Source: Corallium rubrum (taxonomy: Eukaryota; Cnidaria; Anthozoa; Scleralcyonacea; Coralliidae). From it: a DNA stretch of 64,000 bases. This document shows positions 22,622 through 31,853 of this stretch, one piece after another (the first letter of the stretch is position 1; each line of letters opens with the position of its first letter). The translations under genes and the position numbers were made by a program. The notes beneath the pieces are model-generated. The model was not told where the DNA came from. It was given only the letters and a program-made list of their open reading frames with translations, and ran no database searches. The stretch covers positions 4,161,099-4,225,098 of the forward strand of contig OZ036000.1 of assembly GCA_964035015.1 (NCBI GenBank), read 5' to 3'.

Positions 22622-22740
22622 TTCACGAGTTACCGTCGTCCTGAAGACGTGAAAATGATCTGAATAACGTTGTATGTAGAACAGGGACGGCGTTACGATT
22701 ACTCTTGGGACTAACAATTATTCATTTTCTTTGTTGTATG
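22622..22740. repeat. Dispersed repeat, reverse copy of 18195-18310
   Basis: Contains cgtcctgaagacgtgaaaat and cgattactcttgggacta, complements of sequence in the gene B intron. Confidence 0.5.
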
Positions 22741-22875
22741 AGGAAAATTCTATTGTATTAAAGACGTCGTCCTTATTGCTGCTCAAAACGGAACGCTTTT
22801 GGAAAATGTCACGTGTGACACATCACATTTCCTTCCCCCGAAGTGTCAGAACGAGACTAGAAAAGTCGAAGAAAA

Positions 22876-23356
22876 TTAAAGTGACTATAAACTCACTCTA
22901 AAAAGATATTACTGATACGATATGGATTCTATGTAACGTGAATAGTTGAATGCCAAAATATTTTCTGACTTGAACTTCTATTTGTTATATTGAGGTTTGT
23001 ATTTCCAAAATGTTAATGAGGATGACGTCAATGTAGGCGTTTGTGTGTTTTTTTCTTTTCTTATGATAAACCGATTGAACATTTTAATGAAAAGAATGAT
23101 AAAATACAGAATATACTATTCAAGTATTCATTAACATGTGAATTGGGTAATATATATTTCTGCTGTAACGGAACATACTATGCCTACATGGGCTGATAGA
23201 CATCATCCTCATTACCATTTTGGAAATACAAACCTCAATATAACAACAAATAAAAGTTCAAATCAAAATATAAAAAAATAAATTTTGGCATTCATCTATA
23301 CACATTAAAGATAATCCATATGCAGTAATATCATGTTAGGGTTTATAAGCACTTTA
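22876..23356. mobile_element. MITE with ttaaagtgactataaac termini
   Basis: Ends ttaaagtgactataaactca and gggtttataagcactttatt. The arms contain gaggtttgtatttccaaaat and its complement. The terminal AAAGTG resembles the long palindromic family, but the interior is different. Confidence 0.75.
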
Positions 23357-23549
23357 TTGTCTTTAACAAAAAAATGTGAACAAAACAAAATGCGAATAGC
23401 AACCAGCTGGTAGCCGCGAATAGCTATCTTGTAAAAATGTTTGTGTTTACCTACATTTCTGGAACTCTGAATAAAATAAATTTCTCAGATATTTATTTCA
23501 AGAATGTGCGGTGCGGTCCCAAAAAACATAACCAAAAGAGCCAAAACGT

Positions 23550-23760
23550 ACGCGTCTGCGCCCCCCCCCCCCCCCCAAGCGTGGGCCGGCCCGCGGGCAC
23601 TGGCACCCAGGCGCGTAGGAGTTGGGAGAGCTGAAAGCGAAGGCCGAAAGTGTGAGAGGTCGCTAAGGGGGTTCGGCATCCAAGGAGTCTCTGAAATGGC
23701 ATCTCCTGCATTTTGAGAAGAGATTTAGGAGTCTTGAAGGTTATAAAATATCACGTAAAA
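23550..23760. repeat. Dispersed G/C-run repeat, copy 4
   Basis: Begins with a run of about twenty C, then GC-rich sequence, then gagtctctgaaatggcatct and cctgcattttgag, the conserved tail of the family. Overlapping short ORFs on both strands are low-complexity artefacts. Confidence 0.5.
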
Positions 23761-24389
23761 CTATAAACACTTAAAAAATTAAGACAACACATTTTAGGCT
23801 AAACCATAAAATTTAACGTTTAGCGTAAAGTGACAAGCTCACAAGCGAAAACAAAGTGGCAAAAGACAAAGGGAGCCTTACTCAACTGTTTCTTTGTGGC
23901 ACTGTACTTAAACAGTACTTTCAACAAGTTAATACCATGGCAAAAATGAGTGGAATCACAACTCGGTCAAAGAGCTACTTGGAAACACAATTATCTAAGT
24001 CTTTAATTAACTTCGAATTGCAACAATGCATGAGTATAGCTATCTATATATATGTATATTTGCTTCAGCGAGCATTTAATTAAAATCACGTTGTAAACAG
24101 CCCTCAACTCAAAGACCTCAAAGGGAAAAAAATACGTTGATAAAAGTTAAGTCAATTCTAATCACAAAATAATTGCTAAAAAAACTCGGAAAGTTCCTTC
24201 TAAGGAGTAAGGATACTTTAAGAACAAATGCGATACAGGTGCGTATAAATATACACGTACATGAATGCATGCAGTACTGCAGATAATATGGTATATAGGC
24301 TTGACTATTTCAGTACTGCTATGGTTACCATTTTTTTATGCATAGCTATGTATGTAATAGACAATCTTTCAAGATTATGACGTATTCGT
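23761..24389. other. Intergenic, nothing recognised
   Basis: A 75-codon open frame at 23856-24083 has no recognisable domain and ends in a Y/I-rich run from a microsatellite-like tatatatatg tract. I see no support for a gene. Confidence 0.4.
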
Positions 24390-24518
24390 TGCATGTGTAC
24401 TTAGTAAAGAAAGATCCAAGCAAGATCTAAGCCCGATATTATTCCAGTGGGGCTGTGTGTCAGTGGATCAGTAAGGCTCTACCAAAGCAACTCAAAACAG
24501 TGCGTGACACCCACACAG
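24390..24518 (+). pseudogene. Probable relic of a C2B first exon (fourth synaptotagmin-like copy)
   Basis: The 3' end reads ALPKQLKTVRDTHTG followed by gtaagc. It matches gene A (GLPKKTRGGHTG then gtcaga) in motif, final G and phase-1 donor. Upstream, VYLVKKDPSKI in the same frame resembles the strand before it but is followed by a TAA codon, and the spacing to ALPK is about six codons longer than in gene A. Total length matches the 127-139 nt of the intact exons. It is therefore read as a decayed exon lying between genes B and C. No matching anchor, C2A or last exon was found. Confidence 0.45.
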
Positions 24519-25080
24519 GTAAGCCAAAACTTAGAGCTGTGTTTCTCTTAAAAGTAATATTGGGCATTTCACTCGATTACATAGCGTGTTCTAGGGATTT
24601 ATGGTGAAGGAAAATTCGAGTGTAGAATATATACATTTTAAGACCATTGTGTTTCTCTTAGTTTCTTTATAAACGTTTGCGTATATAGTGCTAGGTTGTA
24701 ACCAGGTAGACTTGTGTATATCAGTTTTTAAAAAAACATAAATTCGGTGCCTTGGTGCTAATTTCTTGTACATTTAATCCTGTTTGATAGGTCGTATGCA
24801 AGACAAAGATAAATAGTGATTTATTGCTCTGTCTCTGAACTAGTTTCAACTCGGTTGGTACTTATTATAAAAATATATTCGCTAGCTTGTCTTTTGCTCT
24901 TTTACTAACAATATTTCAATCCATATCAGTACGCGCGGATTACGACTGCGTTGAATAATTTTTAAGTGACAAAGAGAAAAAGAGAAATGTTGTTCCGTGT
25001 TCCAAGGTTTTCATAAGCCATTAGTGACAAGTAGCATTATAGTCAGAGTATATCCTGAGAGCAGAACCTTCTTTTAGCCA
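24519..25080. other. Intergenic, nothing recognised
   Basis: AT-rich sequence after the relic exon. I looked for the C2B last-exon motifs (YVK, HW, WH) in all plus-strand frames and saw none. Confidence 0.4.
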
Positions 25081-25460
25081 GGGGAGCACGGGTGGCGTGT
25101 GCTGTTAGCGCGCTGCCTCTCACCAATAATAGTTAAGCCCGGTTAGTCGGGGTTAGTACTTGGATGGGTGACCGCTTGGGAATGACCCCTCTGTCCGGCT
25201 TGGACTCATGTGAGTAGAGTTGTAGTTAATCTCTCCTGTGCTTCGAGGGTTTTTCGCCGGGTTCTCCGGTTTTCCTCCCTCCATAAAATCAACACCTAAC
25301 ATCTTAGCTGTGATCCGTGGTCTGAACTGTGTCGTTGGCGGCTGCTTCGAGCGCCTTGATATGCCTCGACATGGCCACGTTGATCTGCGTCCTTTGCAAT
25401 TCAGCCACTGGCTGCAAGTAAGGATGATTAGCCCCCCAGTCCTTACTTACTTACTTACTT
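25081..25460 (+). mobile_element. SINE with 5S rRNA-like head, copy 1
   Basis: Positions about 25131-25183 read gttaagcccggttagtcggg then gttagtacttggatgggtga then ccgcttgggaa, closely matching the 3' half of eukaryotic 5S rRNA, which includes its internal promoter. It is preceded by a tRNA-like stretch (gtgctgttagcgcgctgcc). A core cgggttctccggttttcctcc follows, and the element ends in a (ctta)n tail at 25443-25460. A reversed copy lies at 39656-40000. Confidence 0.8.
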
Positions 25461-26080
25461 AAAATACTAAAAGAGAATTCAGGGTTGAGAAGGTTAAAGA
25501 TATGATACCGCCAAATATCCATTGACCGAGAACATTTAACCGTATAAGAACAATTTGTAGCCAGACTTCAAACAACTGAAACAAGCTTACATCAGCTGTT
25601 TTTACGTAAAGTATATAACGTTTAAAAGTGAACGAAATCTAATCACAATAGAAAAATATACCACTATATATTGCATGCAACTGAATATGGGAACATTTGC
25701 ACCCATATTTGGCAGTACTTCTAAACGAATTGCCTAACTTTGTGTCCTTTTAATTCCTTTATTGGGGCCTGCGACAAAAGCCTGGCGTGCTCTGCCTTTG
25801 GAGTGGTTTATTCCGGTTCCTAGAACCCAACGATCAGTTAGGAAAGATTTTAGACAGTCCTGTTGTATACACCCTTTTTCATAAAAAAAGTAGAGTGCTG
25901 CGTAGGCAGTATTTCAGATAAAGCGAAGTGTAACCCCGCACAGGCGACGAAGTTTTCCTTGACAAGTTCCTTGGTAGCTTTCCTTGCTCGTATGTACGAT
26001 GAACATTCCCCCCCCTCCCCCCCAAATATTTTCCAATTTATAATTTTCCAGTTTAATTTCCTCCATTTGACAATTTATAA
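25461..26080. other. Intergenic, one MITE fragment
   Basis: Only a short piece (about 25887-25912, aagtagagtgctgcgtaggcag) of the gccgaaacagagaacgtagg family edge is recognisable. A C-rich tract lies at 26010-26025. Confidence 0.4.
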
Positions 26081-26084
26081 TACA

Positions 26085-26435
26085 CCAAATCGTAGTTTCA
26101 TTTAGGCCCACATGCAAATTAGTTTCCTAATATTCAATTTAGGCCCCAATGCAAATTACATCGTGTCTATTAAAGCATAACGGGAAGATAACATAAGCTG
26201 GGACTGTTTTTTCATGTTTTGAGGTCATTATTTTAAGACACTACGTTTAGGATTATTGTCAAGGGTAATCGATAAGCAAATTTTATCCTTATAGTATAGC
26301 TAAACATTAAAAAGTTTTTGAAATCAGAAATGTTATGTTTACTACGGCTGCTTCAGCCTCATGTTATAAATGAACTACGTTTTATCCCGACTCAGATTGT
26401 ATGCGCAGTCGAAACTCCGATTTCGTCTATTGCTC
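26085..26435 (-). mobile_element. About 345-bp MITE, aaatcg-agtttcg termini, copy 1
   Basis: Begins acaccaaatcgtagtttcat and ends gaaactccgatttcgtctat, imperfect inverted repeats. The reverse complement lies at 46698-47045, inside another MITE, with the same interior (caagggtaatcgataagc, ggctgcttcagcctcatg). Confidence 0.75.
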
Positions 26436-26439
26436 GTGT

Positions 26440-26660
26440 GTACGGTTAGACAAGTTTTCCTTAACGGCAATTAATGGTCGCGTAGTAAGGGGCTTCGGGG
26501 ATGATCTTGTCAAGTTTTCCTTGATGACTATACAAACGAACATTTTTCCTTGTTCAAAAGCTGGCATGACCAGCTATTGAACAAGGCTCCTTGTCAAGGA
26601 AAAACTTGTCAATAAAACTTGTCAAGGAAACTGACTTGGTCGTCTGTGCGGCGCTTAAAG
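26440..26660. repeat. Inverted repeat of caagttttccttgac motifs
   Basis: agacaagttttccttaacgg, cttgtcaaggaaaaacttg and caaaagctggcatgaccagct form nested palindromes, related to the interior of the element at 10547-10727. Confidence 0.5.
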
Positions 26661-27264
26661 ATGGTGAACTGTCGAGATTAGTTTTGATAACGAAATACTG
26701 ACGTCTCGAGTGGAGCCCTTCATCAGAGAAAAACTTGATGTGACTTCAAAAAATATGGCTTTGTAGTTTGTGGAACGACTATACTGAATGTATATAGCTA
26801 ATCGCGATCATACATCGCGTGTAAACTTAGTAATATTCGTGCCTTTCTTTCAATTAATGATATTTACTGAAATATCAAGTTTTATTCAGGTGACGAATTT
26901 TTAAGCCATATTTTATTGTGATATTCCGGAATATCTCGTGATTTTCCACACCTTAAATTAGTCTTTGTATTAAGATCTCATCATTCCGGGTTTCTTCCGA
27001 CGGCCCAATATTTCCGTTTCCAATTTCAGGCAATGTGGCGTAAATATGAGTTTGATTTTGAGTAGAGAAGACGCGATAACACATCGATCTTTCTTTTACC
27101 CGATGATTTCCTGAAAAGGATTAGTCATAGTTCGCTATTATTTGTCAACCGTTATTCGACCAGTGTCAATATTGGTTCGCTCATAATCTCACTTTAACAA
27201 CACAAGTTTAATTTACACGCGAAGAAGTTTGCTTTGACATGGTTTGATTACAGTTCAGACATGG

Positions 27265-28260
27265 GTCTTTATTTAACATGTGCCAGACTGCAAGCCAAAA
27301 ACTTTCCCTTTATTGTTTTACAATGTTTAATAATATAGAGGGCAAAATTTCTCGAATATGATTGGCTAATGAAGAGGGCATTTTTTGTAATTCAGGGCAA
27401 AATTACTTGCACTTGATTGGTTCCTTGATCAGCAGTACTTGCATGTGATTGGTCGCTTGGTTACTTAGCAACAGTGAACCTCAGAGGACTGACAATGTTT
27501 TCAACAAATCTTCAAGGTTTTTCGGTCTGAAAATGCTTTTTTGTTTACTTTGAACTAATTTGAACTATTGAAGGAGTGTAAACTACGAGTGAAAATGAAT
27601 ACAGTAGAAAATTTACGAACTTTTGCCCGTGTTTACAAGAAGAAAGCTACATGCACAGCGATAGAGCGAGGGAAATTTGGAATGTTGCTGAGTACCGACC
27701 GTGATAAGGTACATGTACTTTGACATTTTCTGGACATAATATAGCTCTTAAATAATTTTGCCCGCTATATTATTAACACATAATCGCATGAGTTCTCGTA
27801 AAATTAAGGTTTACTTTCACTCGTGTTTTCAAAATCTTACAAATTACCCTCGTCGCTTCGCGACTCGGGCAATTTTGTAAAATTTTGAAAACACTCGTGA
27901 AATTAAACCTTAATTTTCCTCGGTCCCATGCGATTACCTATACTAACACCAGACAATTTTACTGGTCAAAGGGAGGACCCTCAGACATCCTAGGCAGCAA
28001 TAAGCTAGGAAGTGTTTAACCCATTCGTGCCAGACTGCAAGCCAAAAACTTTCCCTTTATTGTTTTACAATGTTTAACACCAGACAATTTTACTGGTCAA
28101 AGGGAGAACCCTCAGACATCCTAGGCAGCAATAAGCTAGGAAGTGTTTAACCCATTCGTAGCTGAAACGACCCCTTTATTGTTTTACTCTGTCTGACATA
28201 TGAAGAGGATTTTACTCATCAAACGGAGAACCCTTAGACATCCTAGGCAGCAATGCCGGT
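27265..28260 (+). repeat. Tandem repeat of about 125 bp, split by an insertion
   Basis: Units share ccagactgcaagccaaaaac, tttattgttttac, ccagacaattttactggtca and cctaggcagcaataagctag. The first unit is interrupted after tgtttaa (27330); it resumes at caccagac (27947), exactly as the intact unit reads at 28068-28082. Confidence 0.8.
27328..27946. mobile_element. Composite element inserted in the tandem repeat
   Basis: Body ends taatatagagggcaaaatt (27331) and aattttgcccgctatatta (about 27753-27772) are inverted repeats. They are followed by a separate hairpin from taatcgcatgagttctcg to ccatgcgatta. The whole is missing from the intact tandem unit at 28068, and taa occurs at both junctions. 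The body contains a 38-codon open stretch from the ATG at 27597 that ends at a gt-rich site; it has no recognised domain. Confidence 0.65.
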
Positions 28261-29010
28261 TAAGCTGCACTGAAATTTCTTGTTTTCCAAAAATTTTGCC
28301 CAAATAAGTCAACGAAACTAGCCAATTTATATCACACAGCAGGTTGACTAACAGTTTTGTTTCTATGACAACAACAATGTGACTGATCAGCGACCATATT
28401 GCTTTTAAAACCTAGAGTGCTCTTCATCTCGAATGCTCTTCAGCTTGCTAAGAGCTTCTCTTCAATACAATTTAACTTCGGCCATCTGTGTTAAATACCT
28501 ATATTTTGTTCATTGCTTTGATGCCCCGTTTCACTTTCTAATAATAATGTATTCATATTATGGCAAGAATCACAAGATTAGCCTTTGATAAGCTAGGGAA
28601 TCGTATTATAGGGTTAACCTCTAGATTCTCATGCAAGGAACCTTGATACCTTTTTCTTTCTAGTTTACGTATATATCTTTTGTGTTATATTAGGGTACCA
28701 TTGAATACATTTGTTGCTTGATTGAAGTTTTGGAATAATTGCATTCCTATCAATAAAATGCACGTGTAATAACCACTGTGTCACCAAAACCCAACACCTA
28801 CAAGCTATACATAAAAACTATTTAACTAACAAAGTTGGGGATTGCTACAAACATTTGTGTAGAGTAAAATGTGATCCCCCTGATCATTAAAATAACTTGA
28901 AAAAAAAAATCAAGAATATGCATTTTGGGGCTCAAATTTCAAAAATTTAAAAACCATATACGGAGTCTCAGCGAATTTTTCTAGTTCAGTAAAAATTGTA
29001 CATATACTAA
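28261..29010. other. Intergenic, nothing recognised
   Basis: AT-rich; no gene, inverted repeat or tandem repeat was recognised. Confidence 0.4.
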
Positions 29011-29011
29011 A

Positions 29012-29652
29012 GCCAGGTTTCCATATAGTTGTAATTGTTGTAATTCAGTCGGCGACTGCATGTCGCCGATCAAGTCTTACAACAATTACAACTTAATGGG
29101 AACGCTTGTTGTAATTAAATCGGCGACTGTTGTAGAAGTTGAATCAGGTTCAACTTCTACAACAATTACAACAGTCACCAATGCGACAACAGTTAATGGA
29201 AACATCAATCGCCGACAGTCGGCGACTTTTTGCTACATGTTTGCAACGTAAAACACAAAATTATTTACAAAAACCGGCTAAATCCTTTCAAAAAACCCTC
29301 GATTTTGTTAAAGAAGTCTACTAAATGACTAGTTCGAAGACTTGAATGCCGTACGCCAGCTCAAATGTTTGCAACTGTCGTCAAACGTTCACGAAACATG
29401 AGATTTATGTTATATATATAAACTGTGAAAATGATCACAAACAAAGTTTTAGTCATTCAATTTGTTTTTGAATATCAAACTTAGCTCATCTGAACTTTGT
29501 CAAAACCGAGAAGTCCTCAGTCCGAGCGAATGGGATTTTAATTACAACAATTACAACTATATGGAAACACGACTGTTGTAAAAGATCGCAAGTAATCGCC
29601 GATCAATCGCCGACTGAATTACAACAATTACAACTATATGGAAACCAGACCT
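29012..29652. mobile_element. MITE with agccaggtttccatatag termini
   Basis: Ends ccaggtttccatatagttgt and acaactatatggaaaccag. Internal repeats of aattacaacaattacaac and cggcgactg in both orientations produce the open frames seen here. The sequence tgtacatatactaa occurs on both sides (ending 29010 and near 29665-29679). Confidence 0.75.
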
Positions 29653-30019
29653 AAACTCAAAGCTTGTACATATACTAAACTTAAAGCATCTCACAATAGC
29701 TTGCATGAATATATGAAGTTGATATTGTACTCGTGGAGTCGTGGTGAAAACAATATCTTGATCATTTTTTACGCCCACTCGTCAGATAATGGATTTGTCA
29801 AGCACTCGAAATCTCTTCCTTCCACCATCCGTTCGTTCCTCGCCTTGTAAGCAAAAACTCATTCAGTTATTGGCATTGTAGTTTTGTAAGCTTTAGTCGG
29901 CTAGGATTAGGGTTTGTGTTGGGATTGGTGACAGTGATTATTGAATTGTGCATGCCTTTGTGGACCTGGTCCATGAAGATAGATTGTTCAATATCTGAAT
30001 AAAATTTTACTTAGGCGAC

Positions 30020-30715
30020 TAGGCCGCATGTGAGAAGAATGCTTCCAGTTTAATTTGTCTACCAACGAATGATGAACAGTTTAGCTATGACCGATAGGGT
30101 TATCCAGTTGTTAGGTTCCTCCAGTTTCCTCCTGTAGTAACACTTAGACGAAGATTTATTCAAACAACATAAATACCAGATTTGGTATATAAGATACATA
30201 TATATATAACATATAAACTAAACTACGTGCTCAACTATAAACTTTCAAAACTTGTTAAAACATTAAAACAGTATTTAGCTACCAAAGTCATAATTGAAGA
30301 CGACTGAGAGATGGTCTTTACTGGACCTCTATCAGGGAGAACAGACTAGTTATGATTGAAAAGGTTATCCAGTATAAATAAAGTTAGTTTAATTTCCTCT
30401 AGTTTCCTTTTGTAGTAGCTAACACTGGATCAATGACGATAGTCCTTACTGGACCTTTAGGGAGAACAGTTTAGATATGACTGATAAGGTTATCCAGTAT
30501 AAATAAATAAAGTTAGTTTAATTTACTCTGGTTTCCTCCTGTAGTAACACTGGATCAATGATCCTTACTGGATCTTTAGGGAGAACAGTTTAGATATGAC
30601 TGATAGAGTTATCCAGTGTAAATAAAGTTAGTTTAGTTTACTCCAGTTTCCTCCTGTAGTGAGATCAGTTTAGATGTGACTGATAGGGTTATCCAGTATA
30701 AATTATATAATATTA
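30020..30715 (+). repeat. Tandemly amplified SINE 3' region
   Basis: Starts like the tRNA-derived SINE at 40481 (ggccgcatgtgagaagaatg), then repeats about five times a block with ccagtttcctcctgtagta, cactggatcaatga, cttactggacctttagggag and ggttatccagtataaataaa. Units are about 110-130 bp. The RNA polymerase III head is missing. Confidence 0.8.
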
Positions 30716-31757
30716 ATTTTAACTTTATTTTTAAGCATTTAATATAACATCTGTTAAGCAGATGTACATTGTACAGTATAACAGTTTGTATCTGACGTTA
30801 GCTAAAATAAAATACAAAATTCCCTTCGGGCGAAAGAAAGTTAATTAAGACTTCATTGGTCAGTGTTGCCATTTGACAACATTACTTTGTTTATACGCCA
30901 GACGATTTTTTAGACTTTACTCGCCAAGTGGATCGAGACCTTCTGCGGAAATCCGGACAGAAAGAAATGTATATTCGGCAAAGACTTATAAAGCAAAGTT
31001 ACAGATAGACAACAAAATATTGTGTCAGAGTATAAAGGGGAAAGTGGAGGTTATGCATGATAAGAAGAAGACAATTCCCAAACACTTCCTCTTTTTGTTC
31101 TCTTGTATCCTAATCATTATGCCTAAAGAACAGTACAGTTTTGAAGTTCAAAAAGTTTTAGTATCGTTTAAAAGACGTATTTCATAATCAAAAAGTATTT
31201 TAAAAAGAGCTGAAGACAGCGGCTGAAGAAAACGAGATTGTTAAATCTTAACAAAGCTCAACTGATGTTGATACGATCATAATTATATGTTAGTCGGTAT
31301 GTTAGTCGGTAATTTATCTTTATATCATGCAAACACCCAACCCACACCCCACCCCCACTAAGTGAAATTCGAAAACAGTAAACTGCCTCTTGTGGAAAGT
31401 CTAGTTGATAAATTGTTGATAGAGGATAGTTATACAGGCCGATCTATAACGACTTTTTCTCTTACGGTTTCAAACGACTTCTTTTCTTGGCTCCTACGTT
31501 GCTAATAAGATTGTAGGAATGTTGTAATCAATATGTGACGTAATATACGTTAGGGGGTGGGGGGCAATAGATAAGCGAAAGATAAGGAAGGGAGTTGGGG
31601 CATATGGGTTGAAGACGGAATTGAATAAGCGCACTTGCCAGCGTGGGATGCACTATTGGCTCAGTATCAAGACACGCACCTAATATTAAGTTTAATCATA
31701 GGTGACGAAACTTGGACGCCGCGAGTGAAACAAAACGAGCCTCAAACCCATATCGCG
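30716..31757. other. Upstream region of gene C
   Basis: A 104-codon open frame at 30873-31187 shows no recognisable domain and no supporting context. The stretch 31600-31840 looks like a plausible 5' untranslated leader of gene C, judged only from its position and the good donor that follows. Confidence 0.35.
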
Positions 31758-31802
31758 ATGGAACACCAACCAGAAGCCCAACCGATACCAAGTCGGTCAT
31801 GA
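31758..31802 (+). other. Possible upstream ORF of gene C
   Basis: ATG to TGA, 14 codons, ending 38 nt before the proposed start codon of gene C. Gene B has a comparable short upstream ORF. Confidence 0.3.
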
Positions 31803-31840
31803 AGACATTTTGAGAGATATTAAAAGAAAGTAGACGAGCG

Positions 31841-31853
31841 ATGAAAAGCGAAT
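31841..31853 (+). CDS. Gene C first coding exon (13 nt)
   Basis: ATGAAAAGCGAAT followed by gtaagtat, an ideal donor, in phase 1 as required by the acceptor at 41409. The same design appears in gene B. Transcript data are needed to confirm it. Confidence 0.6.

Noticed and set aside
25131..25183. 5S rRNA gene
   Set aside because: Only the 3' half of 5S is present, fused to other sequence and followed by a simple-repeat tail, and a reversed relative exists; it is a SINE.
29060..29324. Overlapping short frames rich in Thr, Gln and Asn
   Set aside because: They come from acaacaatt-type repeats inside the MITE at 29012-29652.
30873..31187. 104-codon open frame before gene C
   Set aside because: Ordinary length by chance in this composition, no recognisable features, and no homologue position in genes A or B.
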